Below are positions 7,141 through 11,812 of a stretch of 11,812 nucleotides of DNA, in pieces. Under the pieces are notes generated by a model. The model did no database searches. It saw only the letters and a list, made by a program, of their open reading frames with translations, and had not been told where the DNA came from. The stretch covers positions 1-11,812 of the forward strand of contig JAFAED010000132.1 of assembly GCA_023424275.1 (NCBI GenBank), read 5' to 3'. Position 1 is the first letter of the stretch; every line of letters starts with the position of its first letter. This stretch comes from Pseudomonadota bacterium (GTDB lineage: Bacteria > Pseudomonadota > Alphaproteobacteria > Sphingomonadales > Sphingomonadaceae). The translations under genes and the position numbers were made by a program.

Positions 7141-8169
7141 TTATCCGCCGCGAACGCGTCTGATCAGATGTTCGACATGGGCGATCGGCGTGTCGGGCAC
7201 GATACCATGGCCGAGATTGAAGATATGGGGACGCGAGGGGAAGGCTGCAAGGATGCGGTCGATCGCCCTATCGAGGGCATCGCCGCCAGCGACGAGCGCA
7301 AGCGGGTCGAGATTGCCCTGCACCGGCAGATGCGCCGGCAAGGCCGCGTCGGCCCACACCGGATCGACCGTCTCGTCGAGACCGATTGCGTCGACGCCGG
7401 TCTCGTCGGCATAGGCGCGGAGTTTCCCGCCGGCGCCCTTCGGAAAGCCGATGATCGGCGTGTCGGGGTGAAGCACCCTTAGGCGGCGGACGATCTCGGC
7501 GTTGGGCGCGATCACCCATTGCTCATATTGCGCGGGCGACAGGCTGCCGGCCCAGCTGTCGAACAGCTGCACGGCGTCGACTCCATTTTCGATCTGCCCC
7601 GACAGATAGGTGACGGTCAGGTCGACGATCGCATCGATGATATTCTGGAATGCGGCAGGATCACCGAATGCCAGGCGCCTTGCCGCCGCCTGATCCTTCG
7701 ACCCCTGCCCCGCTACCATATAGGTCGCGACCGTCCACGGGCTTCCTGCAAAGCCGAGAAAGGTCGTCTCGGGGGGCAAGGCAGCGGCGACGCGTGCGAC
7801 CGTCGCATAAACGGGATCGAGCCGTTCGTGCGCCGCCTCGAGTGACGTCAAGCTGCTGTCGACGAGCGGCGGTGCGAGGCGCGGTCCCTCGCCCGCCTCG
7901 AACCACAGATGCTGGCCGAGAGCATGCGGAATCACGAGAATGTCGGAAAAGAGGATCGAGCCGTCGAAACCGAAACGCCGGATCGGCTGTAACGTCACTT
8001 CGGCCGCGGCTTCGGGATCGTAGCAAAGCTCGAGGAAACCGCCCTTGGTTTCGCGAAGGGCGCGATATTCGGGCAGATAGCGCCCTGCTTGGCGCATCAG
8101 CCAGAGCGGCGGGCGCTCCTGCCGTGCCCCGCGCAGCGTTGCGAGCAAGCTCTTCGGTGACGCCTTCAC
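7141..8169 (-). CDS. hemE: uroporphyrinogen decarboxylase
   Basis: A 342-residue cytosolic enzyme that removes four carboxyl groups from uroporphyrinogen III to give coproporphyrinogen III. Both family signatures are present: PPLWLMRQAGRYLPEYR (20-36) and GFAGSPWTVATYMVAGQG (139-156). Active-site residues line up with the well-studied human enzyme: Arg26, Arg30, Asp76 (LFSDILVIP), Tyr150, Ser205 and His321 (FNLGHGI). Length is normal. The start is GTG at 8169 with AGAGGG 5 nt upstream. The gene is the left boundary of the probable oriC and is read away from it, as in Caulobacter and Rickettsia. It is followed 3 bp later by hemJ. Its promoter probably lies in the AT-rich start of the origin region, but I cannot assign boxes. 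Confidence 0.98.
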   Translation of the reverse strand: MKASPKSLLATLRGARQERPPLWLMRQAGRYLPEYRALRETKGGFLELCYDPEAAAEVTLQPIRRFGFDGSILFSDILVIPHALGQHLWFEAGEGPRLAPPLVDSSLTSLEAAHERLDPVYATVARVAAALPPETTFLGFAGSPWTVATYMVAGQGSKDQAAARRLAFGDPAAFQNIIDAIVDLTVTYLSGQIENGVDAVQLFDSWAGSLSPAQYEQWVIAPNAEIVRRLRVLHPDTPIIGFPKGAGGKLRAYADETGVDAIGLDETVDPVWADAALPAHLPVQGNLDPLALVAGGDALDRAIDRILAAFPSRPHIFNLGHGIVPDTPIAHVEHLIRRVRGG

Positions 8170-8189
8170 GCAGTCCCTCTTTCTCTCTT

Positions 8190-8210
8190 CATATATATTT
8201 AAAGATAATT
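8190..8210. other. AT-rich element, candidate DNA unwinding element of oriC
   Basis: Twenty-one bases contain only A and T except for C at 8190 and G at 8204, in a window that is otherwise strongly GC-rich. It includes ATATATATTTAAA (8191-8203). Its position at the hemE side of the origin, about 130 bp from the DnaA-box cluster, suits either an unwinding element or the hemE promoter, or both. Confidence 0.6.
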
Positions 8211-8338
8211 GTGGTGGTTTGTTGGTCGGCGGACAAGCGCGGCTTTAGGCCGGGGCGTCCCTTTTGCCAACAGCTTGACTCCTGGACTCGCAAGCCCGTC
8301 GGCAGAGTCGTTAGCCGCTTTTCCCCATATTCACAGCC

Positions 8339-8347
8339 TGTGGATAA
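8339..8347 (-). promoter_or_regulatory. DnaA box, perfect match
   Basis: TGTGGATAA on the plus strand is the exact complement of the DnaA box TTATCCACA. It sits 11 bp from the next box at 8359, in the same orientation. A two-mismatch site, ATATTCACA, lies just before it at 8327-8335. Confidence 0.88.
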
Positions 8348-8358
8348 GATTCGTCCCT

Positions 8359-8367
8359 TGTGGACAA
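8359..8367 (-). promoter_or_regulatory. DnaA box, one mismatch
   Basis: TGTGGACAA reads TTGTCCACA on the minus strand, one base from the consensus TTATCCACA. It has the same orientation as the perfect box 11 bp to its left. Confidence 0.75.
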
Positions 8368-8393
8368 AGGGTGGAGCGGAATCGACAACGCCG

Positions 8394-8423
8394 GGGATGA
8401 ATAGCGCGTGCCGAATTCATCCC
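8394..8423. repeat. inverted repeat inside oriC
   Basis: GGGATGAAT (8394-8402) and ATTCATCCC (8415-8423) are perfect 9-bp inverted arms with a 12-bp spacer. They lie between the left pair of DnaA boxes and the right one. No T-run follows, so a terminator is unlikely; a protein-binding site of the origin is more plausible. Confidence 0.65.
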
Positions 8424-8440
8424 TGCGCTTATACCGAAAC

Positions 8441-8449
8441 TTATCCACA
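8441..8449 (+). promoter_or_regulatory. DnaA box, perfect match
   Basis: TTATCCACA, an exact consensus DnaA box, in the opposite orientation to the other two. It lies 59 bp upstream of the ppsR start region, on the right side of the inverted repeat at 8394-8423. Confidence 0.88.
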
Positions 8450-8507
8450 GGCGCCCAAATCGCTTCGCGGCTTGCCTTTTTCGGGCCTTTTCCGCCATGG
8501 TGCCGCG

Positions 8508-9317
8508 ATGGGCCGGCTCCACCTGCATCTCATATCCGACTCCACGGGCGAGACACTCGAAAATATCGCCAAGGCGGCGATTGCGCAGTTCGACGATGTC
8601 GAGGTCGTGCGCCATTTCTGGCCGATGGTGCGGTCGGAATCGCATCTCGACCGCATCATGGCCGAGGTGCAGGCCAGCCCCGGGATGATCCTCTTCACGC
8701 TGGTCAATGGCGAGCTGCGCGTCAGCCTCGAACGCCGCGCAAGTGCGCTGAACCTGCCGACGGTCGCGGCGCTCGACGCGGTGACCGACGCGCTCTCGCG
8801 AATGCTCGGACAGGAAGCGAAAGCGCGTCCCGGCCGCCAGCACCAACTCGACGCCGCCTATTTCGCGCGTGTCGAGGCGATCCAGTTCACCGTTGCGCAC
8901 GACGACGGCATCGGCTGGGAAAATTGGGAACAGGCCGATATCGTCCTCGCGGGCGTGTCGCGCACCTCCAAAACCCCGACGAGCATCTATCTCGCGAACC
9001 GTGGGTTCAAGACCGCGAACATCCCGATCGTCCCCGAATCGCCGCCGCCCGCCGCGCTGTTCAACCTGAAGCGGCCGATGGTCGTCGGGCTGACGACCGG
9101 GCTCGACCGGCTCGTGCAGGTCCGCCGCAATCGGCTGCTCTCGCTCAACCAGGCGCCCGAAACCGCTTATGTCGACGATGAGCGCGTCAAGGCCGAGCTC
9201 GCCTATGCGCGGCGGATGTTCGCCGACAATGGCTGGCCGGTGATCGACGTCACGCGCCGCTCGATCGAGGAGACCGCCGCGGCGGTCATCAAGCTCGTCG
9301 AAGACCGCAGCGCATGA
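8508..9317 (+). CDS. ppsR: PEP synthase / pyruvate phosphate dikinase regulatory protein (PPSRP, DUF299)
   Basis: A 269-residue bifunctional kinase/pyrophosphorylase family member. Such proteins switch PEP synthase or pyruvate phosphate dikinase off by ADP-dependent phosphorylation of a threonine and on again with phosphate. Family marks are HLHLISDSTGETL (5-17) at the N-terminus, HDDG (131-134), the P-loop GVSRTSKTP (149-157) followed by SIYLANRGFK, and NIPIVPE (171-177). Length is normal. The ATG at 8508 was chosen because the homologous region starts there. The open frame continues far upstream through the origin but has no family similarity. No clear ribosome site precedes it, so the message may be leaderless or weakly translated. 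Its stop overlaps the maf start (ATGA, 9314-9317). Which of the two target enzymes it controls cannot be told here. Confidence 0.95.
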   Translation: MGRLHLHLISDSTGETLENIAKAAIAQFDDVEVVRHFWPMVRSESHLDRIMAEVQASPGMILFTLVNGELRVSLERRASALNLPTVAALDAVTDALSRMLGQEAKARPGRQHQLDAAYFARVEAIQFTVAHDDGIGWENWEQADIVLAGVSRTSKTPTSIYLANRGFKTANIPIVPESPPPAALFNLKRPMVVGLTTGLDRLVQVRRNRLLSLNQAPETAYVDDERVKAELAYARRMFADNGWPVIDVTRRSIEETAAAVIKLVEDRSA

Positions 9318-9910
9318 CATTGCTCCTTGCCTCGCAAAGCAGCGGCCGCGCCGCGATGCTCCGTGCCGCCGGGCTCGAATTCGAAACGAGCGCCGCGCAT
9401 GTCGACGAAGAGGCGCTGACCGCCTCTTTGCTCGCCGCCGGCCAGACCCCGCGCAACATCGCCGACGCACTCGCCGAGGCGAAGGCGGTCAAAATCTCGT
9501 CGCGGCTTCCCGGTGTCACGGTGATTGGCGCCGACTCGACCCTCGCGCTCGACGACGGATCGATGCTGTCGAAACCCGCCAGTCCCGACGAAGCGGCCGA
9601 GCATCTCCGCCGCATGGCGGGGACACGCCACCGGCTGTTCAGCGCCGCGGTTGCCGCGCGCGACGGCGCGCCCGTGTGGCGCGCGATCGGCGAGGCGAAG
9701 CTCTGGATGCGCCCCTTGTCGGATGGCTTCATTGCCGATTATGTCGCGCAAAATTGGGACAGCATCCGCTGGACCGTTGGCTGTTACGAAATCGAAGGAG
9801 CGGGCGTGCAATTGTTCGACCGGGTCGAGGGCGATCCCTGGACCATCATCGGCATGCCGATGCTCCCCTTGCTGGCGTGGCTGCGCACCACCGGATTGGC
9901 GCCGCAATGA
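9314..9910 (+). CDS. maf: Maf family nucleoside triphosphate pyrophosphatase
   Basis: A 198-residue cytosolic Maf/HAM1-like enzyme that hydrolyses non-canonical or surplus nucleoside triphosphates to monophosphates and pyrophosphate. The N-terminal loop reads LASQSSGR (5-12), a variant of the usual S-x-S-P-R-R motif. Next come GADST (72-76) with the metal-binding Asp74, LSKP (85-88) with its lysine, and CYEIEGAG (157-164) with EGDPWTIIGMP near the end. Maf members differ in substrate (dTTP/UTP versus 7-methyl-GTP); the variant motifs do not let me choose. It is coupled by ATGA overlaps to ppsR before it and aroE after it. This placement next to aroE and coaE near the origin is common in alphaproteobacteria. 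Confidence 0.92.
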   Translation: MTLLLASQSSGRAAMLRAAGLEFETSAAHVDEEALTASLLAAGQTPRNIADALAEAKAVKISSRLPGVTVIGADSTLALDDGSMLSKPASPDEAAEHLRRMAGTRHRLFSAAVAARDGAPVWRAIGEAKLWMRPLSDGFIADYVAQNWDSIRWTVGCYEIEGAGVQLFDRVEGDPWTIIGMPMLPLLAWLRTTGLAPQ

Positions 9911-10719
9911 GCACGCCTTATGCAGACGTGATCGGCGATCCGATCGCGCAGTCGAAATCGCCGCTGATCCACGGCTTCTGGCTCGACGCGCTCGGTATCG
10001 AGGGCGATTATCGCCGCGCGCATGTGAAGCCCGACGATCTCACCGCTTACATTGCCGAACGCCGCGGCGATCCCGACTGGCGCGGCTGCAACGTCACCAT
10101 GCCGCACAAGGCGGCGGTGATGGATCTCGTCGACGATCCCGGCGACATCCGCGGCACGATCGGCGCGATGAACACGGTAGTTCGGCAAAAGGATGGCGTG
10201 CTTATCGGCACCAACACCGACGCCGCGGGCTTCTATGCGCCGCTCGCCGAACTCGACCTCGAAGGCGCGCCCGTCGCGGTCGTCGGCGCCGGCGGTGCGG
10301 CGCGCGCGGTGCTGTTCGCGCTTGCGCGCGCCAATGTCGGCCCCGTCACGATCCTCAACCGCAGCCCCTTGAAAGCGATGGGCCTGCTCGCGACCTTCGG
10401 CCTCAAGGGCGATGTTGTCGCGCTCGACGCCCAGCTTCCGCCGGTTTCGCTGCTCGTCAATTCGAGCAGCCTCGGCATGAAGGGCCAACCGCCGCTCGAC
10501 CTCGACCTGTCGCCGCTCCCGGACGATGCGATTGTCTATGACCTCGTCTATTCGCCGCTCCAGACGGGCCTCCTCAAGGCCGCCGAGGCGCGCGGGCTCG
10601 ATATCGTCGACGGGCTCGACATGCTGATCGGCCAGGCCGCGCTCGCGTTCGAACTCTTCTTCGGCCAGTCGCCGCCCGAAGGCCGCGACGAGGAGCTTCG
10701 CGCGCTGCTGACCGTATGA
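9907..10719 (+). CDS. aroE: shikimate dehydrogenase (NADP-dependent)
   Basis: A 270-residue cytosolic enzyme that reduces 3-dehydroshikimate to shikimate in aromatic amino acid synthesis. The substrate domain shows GDPIAQSKSPLIH (10-22), NVTMPHK (62-68) with catalytic Lys68, and TNTDAAG (102-108) with catalytic Asp105. The nucleotide domain carries GAGGAA (127-132), followed by NRSP (151-154), consistent with NADP preference, then NSSSLGM (185-191), YDLVYSPLQT (211-220) and the closing GLDMLIGQAALAFELFFG (236-253). All hallmark residues are present and the length is normal. Start and stop both lie in ATGA overlaps, with maf upstream and coaE downstream, so expression is coupled. A longer in-frame reading from 9676 overlaps maf and lacks family sequence. 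Confidence 0.97.
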   Translation: MSTPYADVIGDPIAQSKSPLIHGFWLDALGIEGDYRRAHVKPDDLTAYIAERRGDPDWRGCNVTMPHKAAVMDLVDDPGDIRGTIGAMNTVVRQKDGVLIGTNTDAAGFYAPLAELDLEGAPVAVVGAGGAARAVLFALARANVGPVTILNRSPLKAMGLLATFGLKGDVVALDAQLPPVSLLVNSSSLGMKGQPPLDLDLSPLPDDAIVYDLVYSPLQTGLLKAAEARGLDIVDGLDMLIGQAALAFELFFGQSPPEGRDEELRALLTV

Positions 10720-11339
10720 CGCATCACAAGCGCCTCGGTTCGCGGCTCCGCCGCCCCTTCATCCTCGGTCTCACCGGATCGATCGGTATGGGCAAGTCGA
10801 CCGCGTCGGCGATGTTCGAACGCGAAGGCGTGCCCGTTTTCGACGCCGACGCCGAAGTCCACCGGCTCCAGGGTCCGGGCGGCGCTTTGGTCGCCGCGAT
10901 CGAGGCGCGTTTTCCCGGTACCACGGGTGCAAAGGGCGTCGACCGGCAGAAACTCGGGGCGCTGGTGCTCGGCAACACGCACGAACTCGCCGCGCTCGAG
11001 GCGATCGTCCATCCCGCGGTCGGCAAGGCCCAAAAGCGCTTTCTCGCCAAGAATCGCGCCCGCGACGTCGTCGTGCTCGACATCCCTTTGCTTTTCGAAA
11101 AGGGCGGCTGGCGCAAGGTTGGAGCGATCGCCGTCGTCTCGGCGCCGGCATGGATGCAGCGTAAGCGCGTGATGCGGCGCCCCGGCATGACGGCGGGAAA
11201 ATTGAAGGCGATCCGCCGCTTGCAGGTTCCCGATCGCGTGAAGCGCGCACGCGCCGATTTCGTCATCGAAACGGGCCGCGCCAAAAGCGAGACGCACCGC
11301 CAGATAAGATTCATCGCCTCTTGTTTCCGCGCCCGATAG
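10716..11339 (+). CDS. coaE: dephospho-CoA kinase
   Basis: A 207-residue P-loop kinase that phosphorylates the 3'-hydroxyl of dephospho-CoA with ATP, the last step of coenzyme A synthesis. The P-loop GSIGMGKST spans 21-29, FDADAEVH (42-49) supplies the conserved aspartates, HPAV (99-102) and LDIPLLFE (121-128) follow, and the lid region RVMRRPGMT (151-159) leads to the typical RLQVPDRVKRARADFVIETG (168-187). About 14 residues precede the first strand, a short basic extension that may reflect the coupled start. Translation starts in the ATGA overlap with aroE. Length is normal and no residue is missing. dnaQ begins 19 bp after the stop. Confidence 0.96.
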   Translation: MTHHKRLGSRLRRPFILGLTGSIGMGKSTASAMFEREGVPVFDADAEVHRLQGPGGALVAAIEARFPGTTGAKGVDRQKLGALVLGNTHELAALEAIVHPAVGKAQKRFLAKNRARDVVVLDIPLLFEKGGWRKVGAIAVVSAPAWMQRKRVMRRPGMTAGKLKAIRRLQVPDRVKRARADFVIETGRAKSETHRQIRFIASCFRAR

Positions 11340-11358
11340 AGGCCAGATTACAGACTCG

Positions 11359-11812
11359 ATGCGCGAGATTATTTTCGATACCGAAACCACGGGTTTCGAT
11401 CCCAGAAGCGGGGACCGGCTGGTCGAAATCGGATGTGTCGAGCTGGTCGACCGCCGCGAGACGGGCGTCACCTTCCATGCCTATTTTAACCCCGAACGCG
11501 ACATGCCGGCCGCCGCCGAGGCGGTGCACGGCCTGTCGATCCAGTTCCTGTCCGACAAGCCATTGTTCGCGTCGCGCGTCGACGAGCTGCTCGAATTCCT
11601 TGGCGATGCGCCGCTGATCGCGCACAATGCCGCCTTCGACTTCGGTTTCGTCAACGCCGAACTCGCGCGCGCGGGCCGCACCGCGCTCGACATGGCGCGC
11701 ATGTGCTGCACCGTGCAGATGGCGCGCAAGCTCCACCCCGGCGCGAAGCACAGCCTTGATGCGCTTTGCACGCGCTACGGCATCGACCGCAGCCACCGCG
11801 TCAAGCATGGCG
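11359..11812 (+). CDS. dnaQ: DNA polymerase III epsilon subunit (3'-5' proofreading exonuclease), right end cut
   Basis: The proofreading exonuclease of the replicative polymerase, which works in the core with the alpha subunit. About 151 codons are visible. Exo I is FDTETTG (6-12) with Asp7 and Glu9, Exo II is HNAAFDFGF (89-97) with Asp94, and the Exo III segment ends with RVKHG, giving the catalytic histidine at residue 150. The last catalytic aspartate and the clamp/alpha-binding tail are beyond the window. ATG at 11359 gives the standard N-terminus, although the nearest purine-rich tract (AGAGG, 11338-11342) is rather far upstream. It follows coaE by 19 bp and probably belongs to the same transcript. 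Finding it close to the origin matches the usual alphaproteobacterial order, often with secB after it. Confidence 0.96.
   Translation, partial: MREIIFDTETTGFDPRSGDRLVEIGCVELVDRRETGVTFHAYFNPERDMPAAAEAVHGLSIQFLSDKPLFASRVDELLEFLGDAPLIAHNAAFDFGFVNAELARAGRTALDMARMCCTVQMARKLHPGAKHSLDALCTRYGIDRSHRVKHG

Larger units (their letters stand above)
8170..8507. other. probable chromosomal replication origin (oriC)
   Basis: This 338-bp gap without a credible gene separates divergent hemE and ppsR. Directly seen: an AT-rich stretch (8190-8210), perfect DnaA boxes at 8339-8347 (minus orientation) and 8441-8449 (plus), a one-mismatch box at 8359-8367, a two-mismatch site at 8327-8335, an inverted repeat (8394-8423) and five GANTC sites between 8277 and 8383. 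The origin of Caulobacter and the predicted origin of Rickettsia lie in the same place next to hemE, with a ppsR-type gene on the other side in Rickettsia. The AT-rich segment next to hemE is the likely unwinding element. Function is inferred from these signals together. Confidence 0.9.

Noticed and set aside
8198..8213. Possible CtrA site (TTAA-N7-TTAA) in the AT-rich part of oriC
   Set aside because: Only one TTAA half is present; the second half at the required spacing reads TGTG.
7650..8507. Open frame extending ppsR far upstream through the origin and over hemE
   Set aside because: It is Arg/Ser/Pro-rich without family similarity, overlaps hemE antisense and crosses the DnaA boxes. PPSRP similarity begins at 8508.

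Overview
This window looks like chromosomal core DNA from an alphaproteobacterium, most likely a member of the Sphingomonadales (a Sphingomonas or Sphingopyxis-like genome; the genus is an inference). The DNA is GC-rich with strong C/G preference at third codon positions. The gene order mnmE ... rho-hemJ-hemE | ppsR-maf-aroE-coaE-dnaQ is the classic alphaproteobacterial neighbourhood of the replication origin, and the palindrome between rho and hemJ resembles a family common in this group.

The centre of interest is the 338-bp gap between hemE and ppsR (8170-8507). It contains an AT-rich stretch, two perfect DnaA boxes (TTATCCACA) in opposite orientation, a third box with one mismatch, a short inverted repeat and five GANTC sites within about 107 bp. 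Together with the hemE location known from Caulobacter and Rickettsia, this identifies it as the probable oriC. Genes run away from it on both sides: leftward hemE, hemJ, rho and then mnmE; rightward ppsR, maf, aroE, coaE and dnaQ.

Right arm (8508-11812): ppsR, maf, aroE and coaE are joined by successive 4-bp ATGA stop/start overlaps, so they form one translationally coupled unit. They encode a regulator of PEP synthase or pyruvate phosphate dikinase, a nucleotide-house-cleaning pyrophosphatase, shikimate dehydrogenase and the last enzyme of coenzyme A synthesis. The proofreading subunit gene dnaQ follows after 19 bp and is cut by the window edge.

Left arm (1-8169): hemE and hemJ (two steps of haem synthesis) are 3 bp apart. 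A REP-like paired palindrome and a roughly 140-nt leader with a candidate promoter precede rho. A small ABM-fold monooxygenase gene and a TerC-type membrane protein gene follow rho and end at a strong bidirectional terminator. A DUF1489 gene lies beyond it. A separate plus-strand unit (960-3645) encodes a dienelactone hydrolase, an NTF2-like protein and a membrane-anchored stand-alone FMN/Fe-S glutamate-synthase-like protein. It is the only block transcribed toward the origin. At the left edge a DUF6489 gene is followed by mnmE, which runs off the window and appears to begin at a CTG codon overlapping the DUF6489 stop.

No mobile element, CRISPR array, rRNA or tRNA gene was seen. I do not see an undescribed multi-gene system. 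The oriC and a few regulatory or structural oddities are the points worth following up.
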